Origin: Streptomyces sp. NRRL S-646 | GTDB lineage: Bacteria; Actinomycetota; Actinomycetes; Streptomycetales; Streptomycetaceae | Reading direction: 5' to 3' | Length of the DNA stretch: 64,000 nt | NCBI RefSeq assembly: GCF_000720765.1 | Contig: NZ_JODC01000018.1 | Coordinates: 1 to 64,000 of the forward strand | Made by a program: the position numbers and the translations under genes | The notes under the pieces: model-generated | Databases searched by the model: none | The model's input: only the letters and a program-made list of their open reading frames with translations | What the model was told of the DNA's origin: nothing | Shown: piece after piece, positions 26,391 through 34,869 of the stretch | How positions within the stretch are numbered: position 1 is the stretch's first letter | How the letters are laid out: every line of letters begins with the position of its first letter

Positions 26391-27749
26391 ATGGCCACGG
26401 AGTACGGACAGGGCTACGGGCACGACAGCGGGCTCGGGTTCACCGAGGGGACACGGCGCCGGCTGCCGGCCGGGCTGCGGGCCCCCTTCGAGGGGCGCAG
26501 CTGGCGCGAGTTCGGGTATGTGCTGCTGAGCCTGCCGATCGGCATCGTGCTCTTCGTCTACGCCGTCACGATGGTGTCGCTCGGGGCTGGTCTGCTGGTG
26601 ACGTTCCTCGGCATTCCGGTGCTGGCGGCGGGGCTGGCCGGCTGCCGCGCCTTCGGGGCGCTGGAGCGGGCGCGGGCGCGGGGGCTGCTCGGGCTCGAGG
26701 TGGCCGATCCGGAGCCGCTGCGGATGAAGAAGTCCGGTGTGATGGCCTGGATGGGGGCCGTGCTGAAGAGCGGCACGTCGTGGCGGACGCTGCTGTACGC
26801 GCTGGTGCAGTTCCCGTGGTCGGTGTTCTCGTTCGTGGTCGCCGTCAACTTCTGGGCGTACGGGTGGGGGCTGCTGACGTATCCGCTGTGGTTCTGGCTC
26901 TTTCCGATGTACGGCGGTCAGGGCGGCCTTCAGCTGTACGGCGACGGCAGCCACAGCATCTACCTCGACAACCCCTTCGAGATCACCGTCACGGCGCTGG
27001 TGGGGCTGCTGTTCACGCTGGCGACGCCGTGGATCGTGCGGGCGCTGACGATGGTGGACCGGGTGCTGGTGCACGGTCTGCTCGGGCCGTCCCGGCTGGC
27101 GACACGGGTGGTGGAGCTGGAGTCGGACCGGGGCGTCGTGGTGGACACGGCGGCTGCGGATCTGCGGCGGATCGAGCGGGATCTGCATGACGGGGCGCAG
27201 GCCCGGCTGGTGGCGTTGGCCATGGATCTGGGGCTGGCGAAGGAGAAGCTGACGGAGGATCCGCGGGCGGCGGCGCGGATGGTGGACGAGGCGCACGGTG
27301 AGGTGAAGACGGCGCTGCAGGAGCTGCGGGATCTGGCGCGCGGGATTCATCCGGCGGTGCTGACGGACCGGGGGCTGGATGCGGCGCTGTCCGCTGTGGC
27401 CTCGCGGTGCACGGTGCCGGTGCAGGTGGAGGTGGATCTGATGGAGCGGCCGGCACCGGCGATCGAGGGGATCGCTTACTTCACGGTGTCGGAGTTGCTG
27501 CAGAACATCAGCAAGCATGCGCGGGCCACGTGGGCTGCGGTGGATGTGTGGCGGGTGGAGAGCCGGCTGATGGTGCAGGTTGTGGACAACGGGGTGGGTG
27601 GGGCGGATGCCTCCGGCGGGTCCGGGCTGGGGGGGCTTGCTGAGCGGTTGGATGCGGTGGACGGGATTCTGGTGGTGGATTCACCGGTGGGGGGGCCTAC
27701 TCGGGTGACTGCGGAGTTGCCGTGGCGGGGGGAGCGGGCGCTGGGGTGA
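26391..27749 (+). CDS. sensor histidine kinase (second of a paralogous pair)
   Basis: A 452-residue paralogue of the preceding kinase. ATG 26391 (MATEYGQGYGHDSG). The Sensor domain (residues 45-225) carries an extra loop of about 50 residues (FPMYGGQGGLQLYGDGSHSI) absent from the first kinase. HisKA_3 is RRIERDLHDGAQARLVALAM with H266; the HATPase domain has ELLQNISKHA and DNGVGGADASGGSGLGGLAE. From LESDRGVVVDTA onward the two proteins are nearly collinear. A tandem duplication that kept one shared regulator is the simplest history. Confidence 0.93.
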   Translation: MATEYGQGYGHDSGLGFTEGTRRRLPAGLRAPFEGRSWREFGYVLLSLPIGIVLFVYAVTMVSLGAGLLVTFLGIPVLAAGLAGCRAFGALERARARGLLGLEVADPEPLRMKKSGVMAWMGAVLKSGTSWRTLLYALVQFPWSVFSFVVAVNFWAYGWGLLTYPLWFWLFPMYGGQGGLQLYGDGSHSIYLDNPFEITVTALVGLLFTLATPWIVRALTMVDRVLVHGLLGPSRLATRVVELESDRGVVVDTAAADLRRIERDLHDGAQARLVALAMDLGLAKEKLTEDPRAAARMVDEAHGEVKTALQELRDLARGIHPAVLTDRGLDAALSAVASRCTVPVQVEVDLMERPAPAIEGIAYFTVSELLQNISKHARATWAAVDVWRVESRLMVQVVDNGVGGADASGGSGLGGLAERLDAVDGILVVDSPVGGPTRVTAELPWRGERALG

Positions 27750-27791
27750 GTGCCAGGGCGGTTTCGCCCCCGCCGCCCTTACCCGTTCCCC

Positions 27792-27885
27792 TCCCCAGGG
27801 GCTCCGCCCTCGACCCCGCCGGGGGACTCCGCCCCTGGACCCCCGATCGGCCTACGGCCTCCTCCTCAAACGCCGGACGGGCTGA
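27792..27885. repeat. dispersed intergenic repeat, copy A
   Basis: GC-rich composite sequence after the second kinase: GGGGCTCCGCCC palindromic part, then CCGATCGGCCTACGGCC, then the core TCCTCAAACGCCGGACGGGC (27863-27882). The same core occurs at 35864 and 52701 in this window, always just after a stop codon. It may act as a terminator or mRNA-end structure. Confidence 0.8.
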
Positions 27886-28015
27886 AAGGAAGCGGCCGGA
27901 ACCCGTCGTGTCGGGTGCGGAATCCCGTTGATTCCCGTTGGTCAGGGGCGGTCGGGTCCGAATGCTGGAATGCTGGACTACTGGCAGACGCAGTCGGGCT
28001 GGGGGGCCGGGGATC

Positions 28016-28687
28016 GTGGAGGACAAGGTGCGGGTGGTCATCGCCGAGGATTCAGTGCTGCTCAGGGAGGGGCTGACCCGGCTGTTGACCGACCGTGGGC
28101 ATGATGTGGTCGCCGGGGTGGGTGACGGGGACGCGCTGATCAAGACCATCACCGAGCTGGACGCGCAGGGTGAGCTGCCCGATGTCGTGGTCGCCGATGT
28201 GCGGATGCCGCCGACGCACACCGACGAAGGTGTGCGGGCCGCGGTGCAGCTGCGGAAGGCCCATCCGGGGCTCGGTGTGCTCGTGCTGTCGCAGTACGTG
28301 GAGGAGCGGTACGCCACCGAACTGCTGGCCGGTTCCAGTCATGGCGTCGGATATCTGCTCAAGGACCGGGTGGCCGAGGTCCGGGAGTTCGTGGATGCAG
28401 TGGTGCGAGTGGCCAAGGGAGGTACCGCACTGGACCCGGAAGTGGTCGCGCAGCTGCTCGGGCGCAGCCGTAAGCAGGATGTGCTGGCCGGGCTCACCCC
28501 GCGGGAGCGGGAGGTGCTGGGGCTGATGGCCGAGGGGCGTACGAACTCGGCCGTCGCGCGGCAGCTGGTGGTGAGCGACGGCGCGGTGGAGAAGCACGTC
28601 AGCAACATCTTCCTGAAGCTCGGGCTGTCCCAGAGTGACGGGGATCACCGGCGGGTTCTCGCGGTCCTCACCTATCTGAACTCCTGA
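28016..28687 (+). CDS. NarL/LuxR-family response regulator
   Basis: A 223-residue two-domain regulator. GTG 28016 is chosen because the receiver domain begins at once ([20 protein letters not shown]); an upstream ATG adds unstructured residues. Phosphoacceptor D61 lies in [16 protein letters not shown], with T/S and K switch residues in LSQYVEE and GYLLKDRV. The C-terminal LuxR helix-turn-helix is [20 protein letters not shown] and [15 protein letters not shown]. It probably takes phosphate from one or both upstream kinases. The region after its stop can form a CTGAC/GTCAG hairpin near 28692-28706. Confidence 0.92.
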   Translation: MEDKVRVVIAEDSVLLREGLTRLLTDRGHDVVAGVGDGDALIKTITELDAQGELPDVVVADVRMPPTHTDEGVRAAVQLRKAHPGLGVLVLSQYVEERYATELLAGSSHGVGYLLKDRVAEVREFVDAVVRVAKGGTALDPEVVAQLLGRSRKQDVLAGLTPREREVLGLMAEGRTNSAVARQLVVSDGAVEKHVSNIFLKLGLSQSDGDHRRVLAVLTYLNS

Positions 28688-28960
28688 CGCGCTGACACTG
28701 AGTCAGTAATTGCGCGTTCAGTCGTCGATCCACTGTCCGTCCAGCGTCCACCCATAGAACCGAACGAATCGCGCGAAGCGTCTTCAAAGGGAGCGCCGGG
28801 GGCGAGAAATCATGACAAGTCAGGGCGTCACACCGTCTCAAAACCGTGTCCATGATGCGAATGGCCACGGGAAGGCGACCCTAACGGACGTAGGGTTGAT
28901 CCTGGGAAGGCCCACGGGAAGGCCGGTCCCAGACAGCCGCCTCGAGGGAGGTCCAGTTCA

Positions 28961-30889
28961 GTGACCAGCCAGGTCAGCAGGACAGCGGAGCAGGCAGACG
29001 GAGCCGTCGTCGGAGAGCAGCGGGGGCCGGGCGGAACAAAGGACGTACGCAGGCTGGACCGGGTGATCATCCGGTTCGCGGGGGACTCCGGTGACGGTAT
29101 GCAGCTCACCGGTGACCGTTTCACCTCCGAGACCGCGTCCTTCGGGAACGATCTGTCCACTCTTCCGAACTTCCCCGCCGAGATCCGGGCTCCTGCCGGG
29201 ACCCTGCCGGGTGTGTCGTCCTTCCAGCTGCACTTCGCCGACCACGACATCCTCACCCCGGGCGACGCGCCCAATGTGCTGGTCGCCATGAACCCCGCCG
29301 CGCTCAAGGCCAACATCGCCGACCTGCCGCGCGGCGCGGAGATCATCGTCAACACGGACGAGTTCACCAAACGGGCGATGCAGAAGGTCGGGTACGCCGC
29401 CTCTCCGCTGGAGGACGGCTCGCTCGACGGGTACAGCCTGCACGAGGTGCCGCTGACCACCCTCACGGTGGAGGCGCTCAAGGAGTTCGACCTGACCCGC
29501 AAGGAGGCCGAGCGCAGCAAGAACATGTTCGCGCTGGGCCTGCTGAGCTGGATGTATCACCGGCCGACCGAGGGCACGGAGAAGTTCCTCAGGACCAAGT
29601 TCGCCAAGAAGCCCGAGATCGCGGCCGCGAACCTCGCCGCCTTCCGCGCGGGCTGGAACTTCGGCGAGACGACCGAGGACTTCGCGGTCTCCTACGAGAT
29701 CGCCCCGGCCACGACCGCCTTCCCGACCGGGACTTACCGCAACATCTCCGGGAACCTGGCCCTCGCCTACGGCCTGATCGCGGCCTCGCGCCAGGCCGAC
29801 CTGCCGCTGTTCCTGGGCTCGTACCCGATCACTCCCGCCTCGGACATCCTGCACGAGCTGAGCAGGCACAAGAACTTCGGCGTACGGACCTTCCAGGCGG
29901 AGGACGAGATCGCCGGCATCGGCGCGGCCCTGGGCGCGGCCTTCGGCGGCTCGCTGGGCGTGACGACGACCTCCGGCCCGGGTGTGGCGCTCAAGAGCGA
30001 GACCATCGGCCTCGCCGTCTCACTGGAGCTGCCGCTTCTCGTCATCGACATCCAGCGCGGCGGGCCGTCCACCGGGCTGCCGACCAAGACCGAGCAGGCC
30101 GATCTGCTGCAGGCCATGTTCGGGCGCAACGGCGAGGCCCCGGTGCCGATCGTCGCGCCGCGCACCCCGGCCGACTGCTTCGACGCGGCCATGGAGGCGG
30201 CGCGGATCGCGCTGACGTACCGCACTCCGGTGATGCTGCTCTCCGACGGCTATCTGGCCAACGGCTCGGAGCCCTGGCGCATCCCGGAACTGGACGAACT
30301 CCCGGACCTGACCGTGCAGTTCGCGCAGGGCCCGAACCACACCCTGGACGACGGCAGCGAGGTGTTCTGGCCGTACAAGCGCGACCCGCAGACCCTCGCC
30401 CGCCCCTGGGCCGTCCCCGGCACGCCCGGCCTCGAGCACCGTATCGGCGGCATCGAGAAGGAGGACGGGACCGGGAACATCTCGTACGCGCCCGCCAACC
30501 ACGACTTCATGGTCCGCACCCGGCAGGCCAAGATCGACGGCATCGACGTGCCGGAGCTGGAGGTCGACGACCCGCACGAGGCGCGCACGCTGGTGCTCGG
30601 CTGGGGTTCGACCTACGGACCGATCACTGCGGCCGTACGGCGGCTGCGCACGGCCGGGGAGTCCATTGCGCAGGCCCATCTGCGCCACCTCAACCCGTTC
30701 CCGCGGAATCTCGGCGCGGTCCTGAAGCGTTACGACAAAGTGGTGATTCCCGAGATGAACCTCGGGCAGCTCGCCACGCTGATCCGGGCGAAGTACCTGG
30801 TCGACGCCCACTCGTACAACCAGGTGAACGGCATGCCGTTCAAGGCCGAGCAGCTCGCCACGGCTCTCAAGGAGGCCATCGATGGCTGA
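28961..30889 (+). CDS. korA: 2-oxoacid:ferredoxin oxidoreductase, alpha (gamma-alpha fusion) subunit
   Basis: A 642-residue subunit. GTG 28961 follows GGGAGG. The N-terminal ~190 residues form the gamma domain (DRVIIRFAGDSGDGMQLTGD, DLSTLPNFPAEIRAPAGTLP); the rest is the alpha pyrimidine-binding domain (LGSYPITPASDILHELSRHK, FQAEDEIAGIGAALGAAFGG, LLVIDIQRGGPSTGLPTKTE). With KorB it converts 2-oxoglutarate (or another 2-oxoacid) and CoA to the acyl-CoA, reducing ferredoxin. The layout matches the mycobacterial and Streptomyces KorA. It overlaps korB by eight bases. The 270 bases upstream hold the promoter and no gene. Confidence 0.95.
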   Translation: MTSQVSRTAEQADGAVVGEQRGPGGTKDVRRLDRVIIRFAGDSGDGMQLTGDRFTSETASFGNDLSTLPNFPAEIRAPAGTLPGVSSFQLHFADHDILTPGDAPNVLVAMNPAALKANIADLPRGAEIIVNTDEFTKRAMQKVGYAASPLEDGSLDGYSLHEVPLTTLTVEALKEFDLTRKEAERSKNMFALGLLSWMYHRPTEGTEKFLRTKFAKKPEIAAANLAAFRAGWNFGETTEDFAVSYEIAPATTAFPTGTYRNISGNLALAYGLIAASRQADLPLFLGSYPITPASDILHELSRHKNFGVRTFQAEDEIAGIGAALGAAFGGSLGVTTTSGPGVALKSETIGLAVSLELPLLVIDIQRGGPSTGLPTKTEQADLLQAMFGRNGEAPVPIVAPRTPADCFDAAMEAARIALTYRTPVMLLSDGYLANGSEPWRIPELDELPDLTVQFAQGPNHTLDDGSEVFWPYKRDPQTLARPWAVPGTPGLEHRIGGIEKEDGTGNISYAPANHDFMVRTRQAKIDGIDVPELEVDDPHEARTLVLGWGSTYGPITAAVRRLRTAGESIAQAHLRHLNPFPRNLGAVLKRYDKVVIPEMNLGQLATLIRAKYLVDAHSYNQVNGMPFKAEQLATALKEAIDG

Positions 30890-31961
30890 GACGTCCACGG
30901 AAGGCACGGGCACGATCGAGGCGCTCTCGCTCGTTCCCAAGGCCGAGGCCCGCCAGTCCATGAAGGACTTCAAGTCCGACCAGGAAGTGCGCTGGTGCCC
31001 CGGCTGCGGTGACTACGCGATCCTGGCGGCCGTCCAGGGCTTCATGCCGGAGCTCGGCCTTGCCAAGGAGAACATCGTCTTCGTCTCGGGCATCGGCTGC
31101 TCGTCGCGCTTCCCGTACTACATGAACACGTACGGCATGCACTCGATCCACGGGCGGGCGCCCGCCATCGCGACCGGGCTCGCCTCCAGCCGTCGGGACC
31201 TGTCCGTCTGGGTGGTCACCGGCGACGGCGACGCCCTGTCCATCGGCGGCAACCACCTCATCCACGCGCTGCGCCGCAATGTGAACCTGAAGATCCTGCT
31301 GTTCAACAACCGGATCTACGGCCTGACCAAGGGGCAGTACTCGCCGACCTCGGAGGTCGGCAAGATCACCAAGTCGACGCCGATGGGTTCGCTGGACGCG
31401 CCCTTCAACCCGGTGTCGCTGGCGATCGGCGCGGAGGCCTCCTTCGTCGCCCGCACCATCGACTCCGACCGCAAGCATCTGACGGAGGTGCTGCGCCAGG
31501 CGGCCGCCCACCAGGGCACGGCGCTGATCGAGATCTACCAGAACTGCAACATCTTCAACGACGGCGCCTTCGACGCCCTCAAGGACAAGCAGCAGGCCGA
31601 GGAGGCGGTGATCCGGCTCGAGCACGGGAAACCGATCCGCTTCGGCAGCGACCTGTCCAAGGGCGTCGTCCGGGATGCGGCCACCGGTGATCTGAAGGTG
31701 GTCGATGTGACGGCGGACAACGAGTCCCGGATTCTGGTCCACGATGCGCACGCCGAGTCGCCGACCACCGCCTTCGCGCTGTCCCGGCTGGCCGACCCGG
31801 ACACCCTGCACAACACGCCGATCGGTGTGCTGCGGTCCGTGGACCGGCCGGTGTACGACACCCAGATGGCCGACCAGCTGGACACGGCGATCGTGCAGAA
31901 CGGCAAGGGCGACCTGGCCGCGCTGCTGGCGGGTGGCGACACCTGGACGGTCGTCGGCTGA
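30882..31961 (+). CDS. korB: 2-oxoacid:ferredoxin oxidoreductase, beta subunit
   Basis: A 359-residue thiamine-diphosphate subunit. Seen: VRWCPGCGDYAILAAVQGFM (two cluster Cys), SGIGCSSRFPYYMNTYGMHS (third Cys), the TPP/metal motif VVTGDGDALSIGGNHLIHAL and LLFNNRIYGLTKGQYSPTSE, and a late Cys in QNCNIFNDGAF, which together fit one 4Fe-4S cluster plus TPP. Overlaps korA by eight bases. The product, reduced ferredoxin, is notable because a Complex I operon without NADH-input subunits lies nearby. A strong terminator follows. Confidence 0.95.
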   Translation: MAETSTEGTGTIEALSLVPKAEARQSMKDFKSDQEVRWCPGCGDYAILAAVQGFMPELGLAKENIVFVSGIGCSSRFPYYMNTYGMHSIHGRAPAIATGLASSRRDLSVWVVTGDGDALSIGGNHLIHALRRNVNLKILLFNNRIYGLTKGQYSPTSEVGKITKSTPMGSLDAPFNPVSLAIGAEASFVARTIDSDRKHLTEVLRQAAAHQGTALIEIYQNCNIFNDGAFDALKDKQQAEEAVIRLEHGKPIRFGSDLSKGVVRDAATGDLKVVDVTADNESRILVHDAHAESPTTAFALSRLADPDTLHNTPIGVLRSVDRPVYDTQMADQLDTAIVQNGKGDLAALLAGGDTWTVVG

Positions 31962-31977
31962 CCGATCCGCACAGACG

Positions 31978-32014
31978 GAGGGCCCGGATGCAGCGGTGCG
32001 GCATCCGGGCCCTC
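31978..32014 (+). terminator. terminator of korAB
   Basis: Perfect 14-bp inverted repeat GAGGGCCCGGATGC (31978-31991) and GCATCCGGGCCCTC (32001-32014), nine-base loop, 16 bases after the korB stop. Confidence 0.85.
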
Positions 32015-32045
32015 GGTGTCGGAGGTCAGGGGTCGGAGTCGGATG

Positions 32046-32303
32046 TCAGGCGTCGGGGATGTCCTTCTTGGCGCGGATGAGGGTCTCTCGGCTGATCACG
32101 ACAATGCGTTCGTAGTCGGCTCGGGCGGCGTCCTGGGGCAGGTGGGGGTCGAGGGCGGTCGTTGCTTCGGTCCCGATGACGGCGAAGTTCCCGTCACTGA
32201 GTTCGAACAGATCGGGGCAGGTCTCCTGGGTGTAGCTGCCTCTTTTACGAGGGGGATCGCCGAGGCGGCGCGCGATCCGGACGGACGTGAACTCGTCGTG
32301 CAA
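32046..32303 (-). CDS. conserved small protein of unknown function
   Basis: An 85-residue protein, MHDEFTSVRIARRLGDPPRK at the start and YERIVVISRETLIRAKKDIP near the end. The middle QETCPDLFELSDGNFAVIGT resembles proteins I associate with Streptomyces regulatory or defence-linked small genes, but I cannot name the family. It is the last gene of a minus-strand pair with the DUF6082-like gene, separated by 159 bases that contain a hairpin, so they may be independent units. Confidence 0.75.
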   Translation of the reverse strand: MHDEFTSVRIARRLGDPPRKRGSYTQETCPDLFELSDGNFAVIGTEATTALDPHLPQDAARADYERIVVISRETLIRAKKDIPDA

Positions 32304-32330
32304 CTGGGCCGTCCCCTCCCGGGGCTGATA

Positions 32331-32348
32331 GCCCCGCCTGAGCGGGGC
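32331..32348 (-). terminator. short hairpin upstream of the 85-residue gene
   Basis: GCCCCGC (32331-32337) and GCGGGGC (32342-32348) with a CTGA loop. A second hairpin, GGCGCC-TTC-GGCGCC, lies at 32419-32433 directly beyond the stop of the upstream gene at 32463. Either could end that transcript. The rest of this 159-base gap shows no gene. Confidence 0.5.
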
Positions 32349-32462
32349 GCAGCCGCTTTCGGCCCACCCCGTAAAACCCGTCGCACTTATTGATGTGCCG
32401 TGAGACGCACGATTATGCGGCGCCTTCGGCGCCCACTTGGATCGTCGGGAGCACGCAGTGGC

Positions 32463-33026
32463 TCATTCATGCGCCGGGGGCTCGGGCACCGACCCCACCA
32501 CCCACCATTCGTCGGGGTCGTCGGCCAGTTCCTCCAGCATGACGTCGACGACCGAGCCGACCTTCGCGTCCACGGACTCCGCCGGCAGGCTCCGCCGGTG
32601 CTCGGCCGTGCGGTCCCAGTACTCGGCGAACACGGAGTTGCGGCACAGCACCCGCAGATGCCCGAGCAGCTGGTCCCAGTCGAGCGCGCCCACCCGGTGG
32701 GCGAGGACGAGAGCGCCGAACTGCCGGTTGGCGTACATCATCTGACGGCGCTTCAGTTCACTGAGGCCGTCCAGCGTGCTCGACGCGTCGGCGAGTGCGG
32801 AGTCGTCGCTGGCCCGGTCCAGCTGGTCGGTGGTGAGGCGGTAGTGCTGGATGAGGTTGGCCCGGTGGATCTCCTCGGTCATCAGCGCGAGCTGTTTCAG
32901 CAGCTCCAGCAGCAGCTCCTCCTGGCGCCGCCGGGTGCCGCGGGCGAAGGACACCCGCATCAGTCCCAGCCCCGCCGCCAGTGCAGAACCGATACTTCGC
33001 GCGGCCACGTTCCGCCGTAAAGCCAT
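32463..33026 (-). CDS. DUF6082-like protein
   Basis: A 187-residue mostly helical protein. ATG 33026 gives MALRRNVAARSIGSALAAGL, a weak membrane or signal-like segment, then RRRQEELLLELLKQLALMTE and a run of helices with ANRQFGALVLAHRVGALDWD and VFAEYWDRTAEHRRSLPAES. The pattern of a short hydrophobic start followed by 'N/S-x-FAEYW' matches proteins labelled DUF6082 in Streptomyces, from memory. Function unknown. The upstream extension of the frame to 33227 is not credible. Confidence 0.7.
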   Translation of the reverse strand: MALRRNVAARSIGSALAAGLGLMRVSFARGTRRRQEELLLELLKQLALMTEEIHRANLIQHYRLTTDQLDRASDDSALADASSTLDGLSELKRRQMMYANRQFGALVLAHRVGALDWDQLLGHLRVLCRNSVFAEYWDRTAEHRRSLPAESVDAKVGSVVDVMLEELADDPDEWWVVGSVPEPPAHE

Positions 33027-33311
33027 CTCGAGGAATCCCCCTGGATCAGGTGACCGTGCACCGGCCGACGATGCACGGACGGCGCACGGCAGGGCATGAC
33101 ATCCCGCCTCCAGCGTGCCCGGTGCCGTCGGGCGGTGCGGAAGGCGGAGAGGGGGCGCATGGAAGGACGTACCGCGCCTGCCTGTCCGCGCCCTGACACT
33201 CGTGTGCCCGGCGAGCGCCCGCCGCATGCGTCCGGCAGCTGCCGGCGGACGCGTCGGCCCTGCTCAGCACGGGGGCACCTGCCGCTCGAACGCAGCCGAG
33301 AGTGGGGGAGC

Positions 33312-33740
33312 TCAGCTGTGGCGCTTCCCCGCGTCGTACGCGTCCCGCGCCTGCTGTACGGCGTCCATCCGCTGCTCGGTCCACACCGCGAGGGCCCTTA
33401 CCTGCTGCGCCGCCTCGCGCCCCAGGTCGGTCAGGGAGTAGTCGACCCTCGGCGGGATCACGGGCTTGGCGTCGCGGTGCACCAGCCCGTCGCGCTCCAG
33501 GGTCTGCAGGGTCTGGGTGAGCATCTTCTCGCTGACACGACCGATGGCCCGGCGCAGTTCGCTGAAGCGGTAGGGGCGCTCCAGGAGCTCGATCAGGACC
33601 AGCACGCCCCAGCGGCTGGTGAGGTGCTCCAGGACGAGGCGGTAGGGGCACATCGCCTCGCCGGTGTCGTACTTGGCGACCTTGGTGCCCTTGGCGACGA
33701 GTTCCGGCTGGACTGCGGTTTCCGGGTTGCTTACTGCCAT
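33312..33740 (-). CDS. HxlR-family winged-helix regulator
   Basis: A 142-residue regulator. The HxlR signature is clear: AMCPYRLVLEHLTSRWGVLV, LRRAIGRVSEKMLTQTLQTL and the wing VIPPRVDYSLTDLGREAAQQ. One N-terminal Cys (CPY) is conserved in redox- or aldehyde-sensing members. It is divergent from the NAD(P)-binding oxidoreductase gene with 92 bases between, the same pairing as YtfH/YtfG (QorB) of enterobacteria. It therefore likely represses its neighbour and itself through the dyad at 33745-33767. Confidence 0.92.
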   Translation of the reverse strand: MAVSNPETAVQPELVAKGTKVAKYDTGEAMCPYRLVLEHLTSRWGVLVLIELLERPYRFSELRRAIGRVSEKMLTQTLQTLERDGLVHRDAKPVIPPRVDYSLTDLGREAAQQVRALAVWTEQRMDAVQQARDAYDAGKRHS

Positions 33741-33744
33741 GCCA

Positions 33745-33767
33745 GTACCTTACTTCAAAGTGGGTAC
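33745..33767. promoter_or_regulatory. candidate HxlR operator
   Basis: Imperfect dyad with GTACC and GGTAC at its ends and ACTT/AAGT inside (33745-33767), in the short divergent promoter region. HxlR proteins typically bind dyads with GTAC-type half-sites (family knowledge). A second AGTTAGCG/GGGTTAGT pair lies at 33776-33800, near the likely oxidoreductase promoter. Confidence 0.5.
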
Positions 33768-33832
33768 TTTCCAAGAGTTAGCGCACCTCCTAGGGTTAGT
33801 GACATCCGCACCCCACAAGGAGATCGCAGATC

Positions 33833-34687
33833 ATGAGCATCGTCGTCACCGGATCCACCGGACACCTGGGCCGTCACGTCGTGGAGCAGCTGCTGGAAAA
33901 GGTCCCGGCAGAGCAGATCACCGCCGTCGTACGCGACGAGGCGAAGGGCGCCGACTATGCCGCACGCGGCGTGAAGCTCGCGGTCGCCGACTACAACGCT
34001 CCCGAGACCTTCGGCAGCCTGTTCTCGGCAGGTGACAAGGTGCTGCTCATCTCCGGCAACGAGTTCGACAAGGGCCGTGTCGGCCAGCACAAGGTGGTCA
34101 TCGAGGCCGCGAAGGCCGCCGGTGTCGCGCTGCTCGCCTACACCAGCGCCCCCGGCAGCCTGACGGCCGCGCTGGCCGACGACCACCGCGGCACCGAGGA
34201 GGCCCTCGTCGCCTCCGGCGTCCCGTACGCACTGCTGCGCAACGGCTGGTACCACGAGAACTACACCGAGAACCTGGCCCCCGTGCTGGAGCACAACGCC
34301 GTGGTCGCCGCTGCCGGTGAGGGCCGGGTCTCCTCCGCCTCGCGCGCCGACTACGCGGCCGCCGCCGTCGCCGTGCTGACCGGCGAGGGCCACGAGAACA
34401 AGACCTACGAGCTGGGCGGCGACGAGGCGTGGAGCTTCGCCGAGTACGCGGCCGAGGTCAGCAAGGCGACCGGCAAGGAGATCACCTACAGCCCCGTCTC
34501 CGTCGAGGCCTACACCGGGATCCTGACCGGTGCCGGGCTGCCCGGCCCGCTCGCCGCCATCCTTGCAGGTGTGGACGCCTCCATCGAGAAGGGCGAGCTG
34601 GTCGTCTCCACCGGCGACCTGTCCCGCCTGACCGGCCGTCCGACCACGCCGCTCGCCGACGCGATCGCGGTGGCGGTCAAGGGCTGA
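33833..34687 (+). CDS. NmrA/QorB-like NAD(P)-binding oxidoreductase
   Basis: A 284-residue atypical SDR. The N-terminus MSIVVTGSTGHLGRHVVEQL is the NAD(P)-binding GxxGxxG, followed by AVVRDEAKGADYAARGVKLA. Later SEFDKG-type and YTSAPGSLTAALADDH segments and LLRNGWYHENYTENL are characteristic of the QorB/NmrA group, which lack the catalytic Tyr-x-x-x-Lys of classical SDRs. Known QorB is a quinone reductase. It is divergent from HxlR, consistent with a quinone- or aldehyde-stress response. Start ATG with AAGGAG upstream. Confidence 0.9.
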   Translation: MSIVVTGSTGHLGRHVVEQLLEKVPAEQITAVVRDEAKGADYAARGVKLAVADYNAPETFGSLFSAGDKVLLISGNEFDKGRVGQHKVVIEAAKAAGVALLAYTSAPGSLTAALADDHRGTEEALVASGVPYALLRNGWYHENYTENLAPVLEHNAVVAAAGEGRVSSASRADYAAAAVAVLTGEGHENKTYELGGDEAWSFAEYAAEVSKATGKEITYSPVSVEAYTGILTGAGLPGPLAAILAGVDASIEKGELVVSTGDLSRLTGRPTTPLADAIAVAVKG

Positions 34688-34765
34688 CACCTCCGGGCAC
34701 CCCGGACGACCTGGACAACAGGACAGCCCGAGGGCCGGACTCCCCTGCCGGCCCCGGGTGCAACA

Positions 34766-34813
34766 CCCCCGCCTGTCATGACCGTATGGCGATACGGGTA
34801 TGACAGGCGGGGG
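34766..34813. terminator. large inverted repeat between the oxidoreductase and rarD
   Basis: Arms CCCCCGCCTGTCATGACCGT plus AT (34766-34787) and its near-complement 34792-34813 pair at 20 of 22 positions with a GGCG loop. It could end the oxidoreductase transcript or act as an operator for rarD, since it also lies about 60 bases before that start. Confidence 0.6.
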
Positions 34814-34869
34814 CGCTCGGCGTTACCTTCTGCCTGGCACGCGTGCGCGACGAGGTGAGGAGGGGGCCC

